Below, one piece after another: positions 45,905 through 58,111 of a stretch of 64,000 nt of DNA; positions within the stretch are counted from its first letter, which is position 1, and each line of letters starts with the position of its first letter. The position numbers were made by a program, and so were the translations under genes. The DNA is taken from assembly GCA_038373865.1 (NCBI GenBank), contig JAXGGA010001110.1, positions 62,001 to 126,000 on the forward strand. Reading direction: 5' to 3'. The notes below the pieces were generated by a model. The model worked only from the letters and a program-made list of their open reading frames with translations. It searched no databases and was not told where the DNA came from. This DNA is from Uloborus plumipes. Its lineage: Eukaryota; Arthropoda; Arachnida; Araneae; Uloboridae.

Positions 45905-46563
45905 CAGGGCTGTAACCGGACTTTTGTTTCGGGGAGGGTTTTACTGAACACAAGTCTTGTGGAATAAAAATAATCAATAAAATTTGTTTTTTAACCTATA
46001 TTCTATTCATTTTTGTTAGCTTGACAGCTTGTTTAAATGAAGGAAAGCTTCTTTAAAAGAATTAAAATGAGCAAATGTAAAAAACGACAAGCCTATTAAA
46101 TAAAGGAAAAAACTTGTGGTCACTAAGTAACTTCCCCCTTGTTAAACATTTGATGCATTTTTAACAACTTAAAACAATATGTGCACTCATATCCGCGCAT
46201 TTGAAGTAATACTTCGAATTTTATGATACTTTTAAAATGTGTTAAATATAGAATTGGGCACTTTCACATTTATTGGCGCTACTCAGAATTTGAAGGGAAA
46301 CGCTATTGTTTTGTACGTAATGATGTTTACAATAGCTACAAGAAAGTAAATACTGCAGGTAGAGCACTAAATTTGTCCAATTATTCAATAGTAATAATTT
46401 AATTTTTCAAATAAAATTGAAGAAAACAAATAAAAAAAGAATAAATAAAACAATAATATTTTCTTCGGAAAAAAAGTACAATAAAGAGCTTATTTTGGAA
46501 TTGTTTTGAACATTTTCGAAGGGGGTTTGAACCCTAAAAACCTTCTCCTTAAATACTGCCCTG
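45905..46563. mobile_element. non-autonomous hAT-like element with perfect 8-bp TSD
   Basis: The ends are CAGGGCTGTA and TACTGCCCTG, a short inverted repeat with one insertion. ATTTTAAC flanks both sides (45897-45904 and 46564-46571). The 659-bp interior is AT-rich with no transposase. Confidence 0.85.
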
Positions 46564-48494
46564 ATTTTAACTTCTGTTTTCTGGGAGGTTTCTGTGTAAC
46601 TTCCTCTCTACGTGTAGCACAACTTTCGCAACTGTGGATGTCTATAACGTTTTTTTTTTTTTTTTTTTAAATCCTTAATGTCCACTTTTTTTTTCTTACA
46701 AATACCTAACCTTTTTATTTGAGTTGAACTTCAGTTATCTTATTAACTTCATTCAAGAACAATACAAAAATGTTTTGAATTTTAAACTAAAGTGCTTTGT
46801 CTAAAGAGCGTGTTTCCTATATCTTCATACAGAAAGTAGAAATTACTTAACTTTCTAACAAAATGTTGTTTTCAAAAGTATGAGTGAGGTTTTGTTTTTC
46901 AATATGTCGCATCTTCTGCCTTCTTTTAAATCTTAACAAACGTGTACCTGCAGTTGTATAGAAAAAGAGGGTCGTTCCCGGATTTCGACTGTGCGGGATC
47001 TATGATTTTTCCGAGCTGGAGCAAATCTTGAAACTCGCTCTTACCATGTTTTTTTTAAGTTTAACTAACATATTTCAATGGGAAAATACACAGAAATAGG
47101 GTGAATTTGCCGCATAGAAAAGTTCCTGCCTGATTCATGGGCTCTGGCTTGCTCTCCCTACATCTGGCACAAGGTCCTTAAAGCTAGGAATTTCTACTGG
47201 GAAAACTAAATACTCTTTCATTTTGATTTTTACAATCTTGCTGTGCTCTCTTCAGTTCAACTGCTATTTTTTTCGAAAAAAAAATTTATATTGTTAAAAA
47301 CATGTGCTCACTAGTATATATAGCAAGGAACATGATACACAGTAGAACCTTGTTTATCCGACTCCCATTTATACAATCTCCTGTTAATCTGCATCAAATT
47401 TAGGGTTAAAATTATTCAAATGAATGTAATTTTTTAAAAATTATGATAGCAGGAACAAAAATATAACTAACTCAAACATTCACTTTCTGTTTTGAATGTA
47501 CAATTGCAAAGATTGTACAATAAATTATATTTATCTGAGAAACATCATGCTAAACTTAAAGCGTCCATCCGACACCACTGCACTTTACCTATATAAATGT
47601 TAGTGTTTATGTGAAACAATCTTATTTATTATTTCTCTAGCCTGTTTTCTGTTACCACGCCTTTATTTCTTCATCCAATTCCAGGATTTACCCCTCATTT
47701 TAGACCTTATCTTGCCGGCTACTGACGAAAAATAGACCCGCAGTCTAAAAAAAAGTTTCGTCAAAACAGTTTTTTTTTCTGTTTTTCATGACACATTTAA
47801 TGAATGTCATTCAAAAATTAAAAGGTTTCAGCACAGTTGGTAGAGCAACATGCTTATAATTTGAAAGGTATGTGCTCGTTTCGGAAAAGTGTTTTGATAG
47901 GTTTTTTCTTTAGTATAATTCTAATCCAACTTTCCATCATCATATATATTATTTCTCAATAGTGTTTTTTTTCTTTGTTCAAGCACCATAATTTTAGTTA
48001 TACTTCATCAAGCTTTGAAAATAAGATCATTTTGAAAAATTTTTTACAGCCATCAGAGAAAAATAATCAAGTAACTCACAATTTTTTATTGTAATTCAAA
48101 GAATTACTTAAAAAAACGTTTTTTTTTTTGCGTTTCTTCTGTGAAGTACAAAAGCTTTGCATGGGTCAGCTGTTCTGTGTAATTTCGTTATAAAGCACTG
48201 TGTTTTGCTATAGCGAAAGAATAGTCTAAGATTTTGTTTTGCCTATTGCCCATATTATTCAGATCATCCTTTGGTCTCAATTAACCTGGACAGAGTTGTA
48301 CTCTACTTGTAGCTGTTGTTTGCTTTTTAACTAAATAATGAAATGTGCTACTGGTTACCCTAACCATTAGTTTGATAAATTAATTTTTGTACAGTCAAGT
48401 ACAAACGTTTATTAATAATTCTTCATTTTCTAGTTTCAATTTAAAAACATTTCATTTGATACTTTTTAATTATTTATTACACAGAAATTACTAT
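46564..48494. other. AT-rich stretch with a pogo-like end and a tRNA-like remnant
   Basis: At 47339-47375 the sequence CAGTAGAACCTTGTTTATCC resembles a pogo/Tigger terminus, but no partner end was identified. The tRNA-like remnant is listed separately. Nothing else is recognised. Confidence 0.4.
47822..47895 (+). pseudogene. degenerate tRNA-like sequence
   Basis: TCAGCACAGTTGGTAGAGCA closely resembles a tRNA D-arm and A box. About 15 bases on is CTTATAA, an anticodon-loop-like string with TAT at its centre. A degraded T-arm (CTCGTTTCGG) follows. The anticodon stem does not pair well and no acceptor stem is evident, so this is a tRNA pseudogene or SINE head. Confidence 0.4.
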
Positions 48495-48542
48495 CTAAAG
48501 CAGTGAGTAACCGCCCCAAGCAAGGGCTAAGGCAGAACTTGA

Positions 48543-48618
48543 CTACTTTCGTATTCCATGCTGATGAGTGCATAATAAGCACGTAACTGCAGTCCATGGA
48601 TAGAAATAACCAAGTTGG
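48543..48618 (+). ncRNA. second hammerhead copy, core mutated
   Basis: On the plus strand: CTGATGA (48561-48567), helix II GTGC/GCAC with a 7-nt loop (48568-48571 and 48579-48582), then GTAA where the core needs GAAA (48583-48586), CTGCAGTC (48587-48594) and helix I TCCATG/CATGGA. The outer helix I is partly kept. The flank GTGAGTAACCGCCCC lies upstream at 48504, whereas in the 10.65-kb copy its complement lies downstream of the ribozyme. The single core change is expected to abolish cleavage. Confidence 0.8.
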
Positions 48619-48639
48619 CGGTGTATTGCAAGTTACTAT

Positions 48640-49784
48640 CTATTTGACATAGAATTGATGTACTCATCAAATGTTTAACTTTTGCTCCAAAAATACTATA
48701 GATACTTCTATTTATACAAGCTTATCTAAAATGGCAGTCTGTTTTCTTGGAGAGATTTGTTTTTTAAACTATTTGTTAGTAAAAATGAAGTATAGATTTA
48801 TTAACCATCTGTTAAAGTATGTATTCCATTCGCTTAAAGAATAAGAGATGGAGGATAAATTTTAATTATTTTAACAAACATAACTTTGTATTTAAAAATA
48901 AATTTTTTAAACAAATATTCTCGTTAATTTTATTTAAGCAAAGAACAACACGTTTTTGGTCTGAAATATGATTCTAGTGCTTCAAAACTGTATATATTAT
49001 ACAAGACATTGCTGCGGACACTCATGCTAATGACATAATTTCAGACTTGTGTTCTATTGAAAATAAATGCCTTTGTGCTTGAAAAATAATATAAAATACG
49101 TAATAATGCTCAAATGAGCAGGCTATATTGAAAAAGGTGTTCTTGTAACTCCAAAACATGCGTATGCAGTTTTCCTGCTCATTTGTGAACTAATACTCTG
49201 TTTTGTGTTCTTCCATTCTGTTCTTTAAAAGGGATTTTTATTGAAAAGTGCGTAAGTTTTTGGATCAAATAAGATGATAGACGTACTAATACTTTGGTCG
49301 AATTTGACCTAACACTATAACAGCTAGAACATTTTGAATTCTTATGAATTTTTTGGGTGTTCTGATTTGCTGGTTGGACAGATTATCAATCCTGCAAGAA
49401 AATGACAGGAAGAGTAAAAATGAGTTTTTTTTTTCCTGTTTGAAGAGATTTAAAATTTTTGCAGTGAAATTCAGAGACATAATGAAAAAAAAAAAAACCT
49501 GAAGCATAGTGCACAAGGTTCTTTAATAAACCTTTGAGTTTACTACCAATAACCGTCCCTACATACGATTTGCAGAAAATTGAATGAAAATTGAAAATAA
49601 ATGGTTGATTATTTGCAGTGCTAGACCCCCTCACACTAGTGCTAGACACAGTGCTAGACCCCCCTGACACTTTCAGTGTCAGACCCCCTCCCCCCTTGCA
49701 TTTTCCGAAGTTCATTTTTTTTTCTTTTTTAACCAAAGTAAAGGACTAAAACTAAATATCTCCTCCTCCACAAATTTTATTTCT
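48640..49784. other. AT-rich stretch with a short C-rich repeat
   Basis: The only structure seen is a small repeat of GTGCTAGAC and GACCCCC words at 49618-49695. No gene or element ends are recognised. Confidence 0.45.
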
Positions 49785-49792
49785 ATCTATTC

Positions 49793-50694
49793 CAGGTGTC
49801 TCCAAACTATGTCCCGCAGGCCAAAAGTGCCCTTGAGCATATAAATACTGATCTGCGTTGGTAGGCTAGATTGTAGATGCATAACATGTATTTATATTTT
49901 GTTTGTTTCTGATTGCGTATATTAGGATACATGCCATATCAATTGCTAATATATTCAATACAGCCATGTAATTCAGCTCCTTTATTGAGTCTTAATCTGA
50001 GATTGAATAATTTCAATATAATTTTTTGTCCCTTGTTTCATTATATATGAAGGATAGTAGAACCATCAATATATCTTTTTAAAAGCTAGAGAGGTACAGG
50101 CAGGGCCGTCAAAAGGCCCAGTCGGGCCCCTTGCCAATTTGTTGCTGGGCCCCCCCTCTCTGCATAAAACTTACCCTACTCCACTTTAGAGCGGAACCCC
50201 TAGATTTTGCCTAGACTGACATGGCCTCTCGTCCGCCTTGGGTGCAGAAAGAACATATTGGAAATATTCCCAAGTCGTTGCGAGATTTAATAAGATAATG
50301 CAAAATGTTTTCAACTGGAAATGAATGGATTTGTTCCCTCAAGAATAATTACTTTTGATGATTGAGTAGAAAAATTTTAAAGTTATTCTCTATAACATTT
50401 TGATGCTATGATTATGGAATGTTCAAAATTTCAGTGTGGTTTAGTCAGGTTTCTGGTGGATGAGAACTGAAGACTTCATGTGAAATTTGAAAGCTGTTTT
50501 AAATTCTATGATTGCCACAACAAAGCTTAATTAAAACTAGATTTACTTATTTCAATTAACTCTAATACAAAAGCATGCATGTGATTCTGAACTGCAATGT
50601 GTATTGTGAGCTTAACTGTGTGTGGAGTACTGGCCTGCAGGTCTCGAGAACTTTTCAAAAATGGCAATTTGGTCAAAAGGTATGGAGACCCCTG
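49793..50694. mobile_element. non-autonomous hAT element, 7/8 TSD
   Basis: The left end CAGGTGTCTCCAAAC and right end GTATGGAGACCCCTG are inverted with two mismatches. The flanks ATCTATTC (49785-49792) and ATCTATGC (50695-50702) differ at one base. Subterminal CCCGCAGGCC (left) and GGCCTGCAGG (right) add symmetry. The 902-bp interior lacks a transposase. A separate CAGGGCCGTC-type fragment sits inside near 50101-50155. Confidence 0.83.
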
Positions 50695-51157
50695 ATCTAT
50701 GCATTGATGAGTGTGCATCGAAACAAATCCAACAGTGCTACCTTCTCAGTCTTAATACATATTTTGTGTTACAAAATTTTTCTCTTGTTGTACAGTTACA
50801 GTCCAATACCATCTGTACAGTGCACAGCAATTTAATTTTCAAATGCAGCACAGCCAAATCCTTCTGTATCCATTCACTTATTATAGATGTTTTCATAACT
50901 CACTTTTGTTCTAACCAAACTGAAAAGATTTCCTCACCTATCACAATCAAATTAGTCGGGATTATGAAAGCAGAGTAAGAATTTGGAGTTTCAATTTTAC
51001 CAAGTACGCTTATAAACTTGATTATATAATAACTTTTTTAAATTTTTATTTATTTTTAAGAAAGCAGATGTTATGTTCTTTTTTTTCTGCTGTTATATTG
51101 CTCGACTTTAATTCCTCAAAATACAAGAATAAACTTAATTTTAATTGCAAACTTGGG

Positions 51158-51350
51158 CTGGGCCGGATTAAGATATCACGGGGCCATAGGATAAAAACTT
51201 TTTGTGCCCCCTGTACTGAGGCTTTTCAATTTTAAGCACAGAATAAAACAAATTTAGGCATTGACTACAAAAATTTTAGCCATTTGGGGGCCCCTAAATT
51301 GTGGGGCCCTAGGCCGCAGCCTAGTTGGTCTATTCAATAATCAGGCCTTG
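51158..51350. mobile_element. 193-bp hAT MITE with perfect 8-bp TSD
   Basis: AACTTGGG flanks both sides (51150-51157 and 51351-51358). The ends CTGGGCCGGATTA and TAATCAGGCCTTG are imperfect inverted repeats. GGGGCCC and CTAGGCCGCAGCCTAG motifs inside match the relative at 61970-62165, which lies in the opposite orientation. Confidence 0.87.
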
Positions 51351-51359
51351 AACTTGGGT

Positions 51360-52539
51360 ATTTATTTCGTTTTAGTTTGCTGTTTAGCACAGATATATTT
51401 ATTTCCTCACATGTAAGCTCTTTTTGACATCCTCTCCCCAATAATAAATATGACTTGTTATGATCCCTCCCCCCCCCCCTCCAGGAGTAAATTAGGCCGC
51501 ATTAGTGGCAGCACCAAAAGTAGACGAATAAAAAAAAATCTCTTGTAATTACTTACATTCAATGAGAAAGTTTATGAAGCAGAACCGATGTGACCTTGGC
51601 CTTACCTAGTCGAAGTTTCGTTTTCTTTTTAAGGACACAATGTCGGTAATAACTTGGTGGTTATGCTTCTTGAGTCAGAGGCACGTCTGGAGTGAAAGTA
51701 ATTACGTAATAATTGGGGATATATTTCGCTTTGTGTTTTCATTTCATTGTTCATCCGCTAGTTATAGTTCCGTTCCAAAGTGATTGTGCATGTGTCGTTT
51801 TCTTCTTTTACTACTGATAAGCATCTGTAAATATGAGAGTGTAGATTATTCCTGGCTTGTGGAATAGATAGCCTACTAAAAATTTTGCCGCATTTCTTTT
51901 TAGCTGAATGAGTAAACCGGATACTATTGTGGTTATTCGGAATTACGTTAGAGATGGCAACAATAGTATCGCTTTGTGATTTCATTTTTTTTTTGAAGCA
52001 TAATTTAAAAAGATAGGTGCTGATATGTCATCTGCATTATTTGTTTGAATGTTGGAAATTCTATAAGATTCATCAAATTTCCTTTGTGGGTGTTCGTACA
52101 ATCCTGCTTGCCCCCTCCCCCTTTTGTCAGTGTCATATTTCACCTTACCCTTTCCCCTTATCACATGTCACACAATATTACCCAAGCGTTTTGTAATAAA
52201 AAAAATGCCAAGACACTTCTCACCTAACCCTTGTCACAAACTTCTACAATTTCTCACTCGCCCCCCCCCCCCTAGAGCTTGAAAATTGTTTATGATCCCT
52301 TTTCAATCGATCTTTCATTTTTATTATTGTTATTATTTCCAAACTTGAACTTCAGTTTTCATTTATGTTTGGTTTTCATAACAATAACACTAGTCGACAA
52401 ATTTTAACTTTTTTTCCCTAACAAAGATGAAATTAGCTGTTTTTGACTAATTTTGCAGTGTAGAGTTCAAAAATAATAGTAAAAAAGCTGTAGCACGTAT
52501 AGTTTTTTTTGTTATGAATTTCTAAAAAGTACTGAACAT
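51360..52539. other. no recognised gene; C-rich runs
   Basis: C11 and C12 runs occur at 51469-51479 and 52261-52272. The open frames at 51758-52227 match no family. No element ends were established. Confidence 0.45.
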
Positions 52540-53400
52540 AACTGAAAAAACCTATCAAACACACTTTTTTTTCAAGAGGAAAGGATCATAATATTAACTC
52601 CTAACTTTTTTTGAAGTTTCAAGAGAGATTCAAAGTTCAAAAGCATGACCACTAATAGCAAAGAAGGGGTTCTTAGGGGGGTGTACCTCCTCAAAATGAG
52701 CAAAAAATCACCAAAAATGATCTTTTCATTCTTGTTTTTTTTAAATGACGTTTAAAAAAAATTTCGATGTAAAATCAGAGGATAGGACACCCTCCTATGA
52801 TTCCTATGTCCGAAAAATTTTTCGCGTTGTAAAAAAAAAAAAATAAAAACAAAAAATTAAAAACCGATTTTATGACTGTCGCACGCTAAATACGAGACAC
52901 ATCGCAGGTCTTCAGAAAGCCGGCGTATTCTGGCTGGTTCGAATGTAAAATTATCTCCAAAATCCAAATATGGCCCCTTTCCTCTCCATCACTCTCCACT
53001 TTTTTGCCGAAAGCCCCCCCCCCCGCCCCCTCTGATACAAAGCCGTAAAATGAAAAAAAAAAAAAAAAAAATGTGGAGTGGGGACTTTCGGCCAAAAGTG
53101 GTGGGCATTTTTTTGGGCATAGGAATAATAGGAGGGGTCTTATACTCTGATTTTACACCAGAAAAAAATTTTAAAACGTCATATTAAAGAAACCAGAATA
53201 AAAAGATACTTTTTCATGATTTTTTGCATATTTTGAGGGGATACACTCCCCTCGTCCCCCCTTTTTGTTATCGGTGGTCATGATTTCGGACTTTGAGTCT
53301 CCCTTCACCTCCAAAAAAATTTAGGAGTTAATATTTTGCTCCTTTTCCCTCCAAAAATAGGCATTTGGTGCGAAAATCATAAAAAATAGTAAAAATTTTT
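52540..53400. repeat. imperfect foldback with about 290-bp arms
   Basis: The left arm (about 52540-52830) and right arm (about 53095-53400) are diverged inverted copies. Paired landmarks include AATATTAACTCCTAA near 52591 and its complement near 53325, GTAAAATCAGAG near 52770 and CTCTGATTTTAC near 53145, and CCTCCTATGATTCCTATG and its counterpart near 53115. An inner pair (TTTTGCCGAAAG/CTTTCGGCCAAAA) extends the symmetry. Divergence is much higher than in the foldback at 13.6 kb, so it is older. Confidence 0.72.
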
Positions 53401-56400
53401 TATTACGGAAAATTGAGACGTGGTGGGACTTTTTTACTTGCAAGTATTTAAATAACTATATGAATACGTAATAAAAATAATAATTTGGTTGTTGTTAGTG
53501 AACCACTGTCGACCAGCGTAATTAATATTATAGAAAATAAATTTAAAAAAAGTACTGAAATGCTCTTCTAATAGGAAAAAGAATTTTTGCATCGTATCCC
53601 AAAATTTTCATTCAAATTGTGCATCAGCTAGTCACAATTCGTTAAAGATGGTTGACGATTAATCAACATCCTCTTGCAATTGAAGGTAAAAAGGAACGCA
53701 ATTTGTAAATTATTTCCCTTTAATGGATGCTTTCGAAATCTTTTGTACTTCCTTTTATGAAATTCCAAAGCGTATTAAATAACGAAATGATGTTTTAAAG
53801 ATTTTTTTAAAAGTTAATATCCGTTTTCTGTGGTATAACTGTTATTAGTCACTTGTGATCATTATTTTCTGTTTTTATGAATCACTACTGTTGTAATGAA
53901 AATGTTGTCTTGCACAACTGTAAGTAACTTATACTGACTTCATAGGAGTGCTGGAGTCATTTAAATGTAATATTTTGACTAAAATATCATATTTTTGCTT
54001 TTGAGCTTTATGCTATTGTTTCCCGCTTGAAAAAATGATATTGTGTATGTGATAAATAGCTTGCTAAGGGGATGGTTCCAGAATCCATGCAATTCCTTTA
54101 AAGTTCAAAAGTTACTCTTTGGTGAAGGAAGTTCCCATTTGTCAGAAGTGTTTTTTAAACAATTTCAGATGACTAAGCTACATCAAAATTAAATTATAAA
54201 CTTATGTACCCAGTTTTTTTTTTTTTTTTTCAACTTATACAATATAGTCACCATCCTGTATTACTTCAGCGAGGAATTTCTTTTTACGTCTTAGCATGTA
54301 ATGCGGGTTAAATGATTTCAAAATAAGATTTTCCGGATCCCCCCCCCTTCCCCAAGGAGTGAGACTTTCCTCCTTGACTAATTTTGGAGCTCATTCTGTG
54401 CCTCATTATCGCAAAATGTTAGTCAAATTTTCACTAAGGGCAAAGTGATGATTCGGTATTTTGAAATGACGTAGAAATCTCATCAATTTGTCCGTGGTAA
54501 AACCAGATTTTTATCGATGGTTATTTCATGCACAAAAGCAGCTACTAAATTTTTGTATCTTGGAAGTGTTTTTCTAATATTTAACTTCGATCTGAAATAT
54601 CTAATATTAATTTAAATTAACATTTCTTTGATTTATATTTTCGCTTTCATAACATTCGCATATTTTATAAAATGATATTGAAAGGTTCGTATTTTAATTT
54701 TCTATCTGACACAACCCGTACAAGTAATATTTAAGTTAACAGAGAAGGCTATTACCCAAAAAGGTTATGCAATTTGTATCTTAACAATATCTTTAAACCT
54801 TTATCTGTTTAATCATAATAAAAATGGAATGTTACGCTGTCTCATTAAAGAAGTAAACATGAGATATTTTCCAGTATTATGTTCCTGACAGCTAATTAAT
54901 TGCGATCGGACTCTGAAGAAACACGTGTTTTTTTATGCACCGTTTGTTTTGTAACTGTTGAAATATCACACATCTCATTGCAGTAATACAAATTTAATTT
55001 CTGTTGAATATACCTTCAAAAAACTAGATGAACTCTTTTATTCTTGTGTAATTGGCAAAATCTTTTTCTTATTGCTCACTGCTCAGTATCAAATGCTCAG
55101 CTTTTGATGTGCTATTGACAATGCGAAGTTCACTTCCACTTTAACGTATAAAAGATTCATCCGCCCGTCACCTTTCACCCCAAAAAAATCTCTTTGCTCT
55201 ATTAATTTTGCCTCCCAATTGAATGGAAAGCATTGCATTCAAATATAATTCATAATAAAAATGAGGCAACGCTTTATGTTATTACACATTGCGCAACGTG
55301 TTTGCATTTAAAGATAACATAGTTACACCTGTCGATTATAATTAGGTGCATTTTAAGAAAATTGTACACTGCATTCAAGTCAATTCGAACCTTGTTCGTA
55401 TTTGGATTTTTCAGACCGTTTCTGCGGATGTGTAATATCAAGAATGAATTAACGATGGGGAAGGAAGTAAAAAATGAAGAATCAGAAAAAAAGTGGTAAA
55501 TTTGCTTCACAGACGTTTGTTCATTGAGCAAAGTTTCAAATAATAATAAATTCTGGTACTATGCAAGGATTAAAAAACTAAATCTCAAAAATATAAGTGT
55601 CTAATTAATGTGAGCATTTCAATTTCCTAGAAACTTGGAAATATGTTTGATGTTTAGGCCTTTGTCGAAAATATCTTTGTGGATGATGTCGGCGCCAGAA
55701 AGAGTAAACCGTATTTGAAGAATATAGAAGTCTTTAATATCATTGTAGGCTTGCAAGTAATCAAATTTGGTAACAAATCCGCGAAGATGATTAGAGCTAA
55801 ATCTAGGGCTGATAAATGTATTTTTTATTGTTATTATTTAATACTGCAATGGAAAGAAAATTAAAATAAATGTAGAATTTCTTTTTTCATCTCCAAAAAA
55901 AAGAACACTTAATTTTTATTGTACTTCGAGTACGTGAACATTAACAAATCAATAAAATTTGATCTACCATTTATAAAACTGATTCAAGACACAAACACAT
56001 AAGCATGAATTTTATAAGACTTTTGTCTGCGTTTGAAGTTACGAATAAGTTTTTGCTGGAAAATAATTTCACTTTCATTGCAGTACCATTCATCATAACT
56101 ATGTTAACTACCCTTGATCGTAACTCTGTTAATCATAGTTTGAACTGCCCGATTTAACTTGCATTATTATTTATTTTCTTTGGTACTGCCAAATTTATAC
56201 TTCATACTGTCCTTGCTGCTATTTTATTTCTAATGCGACTTTCTTTGATCACACCATCATTTTTTACATGGATGCCATATTATACCAGTCATAACTGCTT
56301 TTGATATCTTAGCTCGTAACACTAGAATCATCACAAGGAGGGGTAGATAAGATAAGCTGAGAAAATAGCAGAGAATAAAGATAAAATCTGCTTTATAATG

Positions 56401-56504
56401 TAGCAAAAGGGGTTCTTGTTCTCCTTTGCTCTTTGTTCAAGAAATTTTATGTTGAACGTGTGTTTATGTCCTTTGTTAGGTTGAATATTTGCCTTTTATT
56501 TGTA
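53401..56504. other. AT-rich stretch, nothing recognised
   Basis: No element ends, tRNA or coding domain were seen. The minus-strand frame at 55274-55531 and plus-strand frame at 55679-55864 have no recognisable motif. Confidence 0.45.
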
Positions 56505-57669
56505 CAGTCGAGCCCGCTTAATGGAATAGCCAATTTGTCACGGAAAGTTATTCTAATAAGCGGGATATTCCATTATCCGGGATTCCATCCACATGACGTT
56601 CCAACTTGCATTTAAACCAAGAAAGCATTTAAATTTGCCTTAACCACAAGTATATTCATCAACAAGTATATAACGATTAACTTTAGACATATTAATTAAT
56701 GGTAATTTAAATATATTAATTAATAATATTTTAAACATATTGAAATTAAGAAATTCAATTAAAAATGACCTTATTAAATGACCAGGAACGTTACAAGCCC
56801 GTTTCTCAGCAAACCAGCTAGGGAGAGCAGCATCTTCAACTTCTGATTCTTTACCTGTGTATTTTCTCTTTTGATTAAGGTTTTTGTTTAATTTCCAGTC
56901 GTTTAGAATTTTTTCTTTATTTTTCAACAATTTCGAAACTTGAGATTGCGATATCTCGAACTTTTTTTCAAGTTGTAACTGCGTACATTTACATTAGCAT
57001 TTGAATATTCAATAAAATTCACTTTTTCTTTCAAAGTACGATCTTTTCGCTTAGAAGACATTATGAAAAAACAAGCACATGCACAGCCGAAGCAAAATTG
57101 GAAAATGATTTCAGAACATCAAAGTAGACTTATCGTTGCGCTTCTCGGAAGAGATTCGTCACAGCCTCGTCTTCTTTCCCGGTCCTTTACACCTGTTGGT
57201 TTGCCCATTACTCCTTTATTCTCTTATCTCTCCTTTGGGTCCCTAGAGGTAAAGCTTATTCGAATCTTATTGTTCATTCTCTGAAGCAGAAGGAACGATA
57301 CACAGTGGGGCCGACAAACAGTATACAACACTAGGGAAACATTCCTTTCAGATTCCAGGAATCGCTTTTCTTGCCCCTGCACCCTTTCAACGAAGTGACA
57401 AAACATTATTTGGAAGCCGTCCATAAGCTTCACAATCATTATTGCTCTTTACTGGAGGAAAAATCCGGAAAAAAGGGTTGGAAATGGAAGGAGATCGACA
57501 TCAGCGTGGCTAAAAATTATTCTTTTAACCGGGATTGCTTCCTAACATGATATTCCTTTAACCGGGAAATTTAACACAGAAATGATTTACTACGGTTCGG
57601 GACATTGAAAATATATTACATTAAGCGGGATATTCCATTAACCGATATTCCATTAAGCGGGTTCGACTG
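56505..57669 (-). mobile_element. pogo/Tigger-type element
   Basis: The termini share CAGTCGARCCCGCTTAATGG, then AATA, in inverted orientation, with TA on both sides (56503-56504 and 57670-57671). Subterminal TTAAGCGGGATATTCCATTA motifs repeat at the right. The minus strand carries the N-terminal half of a pogo/Tigger transposase with a frameshift; the catalytic DDE/D domain is gone. The element is 1165 bp, about half the usual length. Confidence 0.92.
56640..57061 (-). pseudogene. Tigger/pogo transposase, N-terminal half, frameshifted
   Basis: From the ATG at 57061-57059 the frame gives MSSKRKDRTLKEKVNFIEYS, matching the start of CENP-B/pogo N-terminal helix-turn-helix domains. Near 56980 the homology shifts frame and continues LEKKFEISQSQVSKLLKNKE, then KILNDW and KRKYTGKESEVEDAALPSWF, then AEKRACNVPG. 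This second part covers the rest of the first helix-turn-helix and the start of the second, CENP-B/Tc5-type, DNA-binding domain. After NVPG the frame runs into unrelated AT-rich codons and stops at 56640. The ancestral protein bound the element's own ends in the nucleus; this copy cannot make it. Confidence 0.88.
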
Positions 57670-57671
57670 TA

Positions 57672-58064
57672 GTTGTATGTTGAAAGTTTGTCGAAATGAA
57701 ATCGGCTCCTTTGTTTCCTCTTGCATTGCTACTTGTTCTAGCTGTTGGCTTTTCCGCTGTTAATTTTAATGTTTGATTTTTTGTCACTGCTTACTTACTT
57801 TTATAAATAAACAATGTGCTCATGCTACCCCAACTCCTTCACTAGTAGTGGTTTTACCATGTCGCTCTTGCAAGGGACCCGCACGACCATAGGAGCCTCG
57901 AAGGGGAAATTTTGAATCCCTCGAAGGGGATTCAAAAAATGATAAATATTTGGCATAGCTCTGTGATAGACAAAGAGGCCTAAAAATTGAGACAAGTCCG
58001 CAAACCTATAATTCCGCACTGCCTCTCACCTAAGTGCACGAACTAAGGTATAAAGATTTTATGA
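57672..58064. other. short unassigned stretch with a small hairpin
   Basis: A hairpin, TTTTGAATCCC/GGGATTCAAAA, lies at about 57911-57938, made by an inverted copy around CTCGAAGG. The open frame at 57825-58019 on the minus strand matches nothing known. Confidence 0.45.
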
Positions 58065-58111
58065 ACTTTTGGTCACTGAAAATGAAACATTCATTTTCAG
58101 TGACCAAAAGT
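58065..58111. repeat. perfect 22-bp hairpin with 3-nt loop
   Basis: The left arm 58065-58086 and right arm 58090-58111 are exact reverse complements around ACA. No mismatch or TA/8-bp duplication is visible. It is the tightest perfect inverted repeat in the window. It could be a mini-palindrome, a microRNA-precursor-like hairpin (rather short for that) or a foldback remnant. Confidence 0.95.

Noticed and set aside
50575..50978. Overlapping plus-strand open frames of 86 and 118 codons
   Set aside because: They start inside the hAT element and cross its boundary; no domain is recognised.
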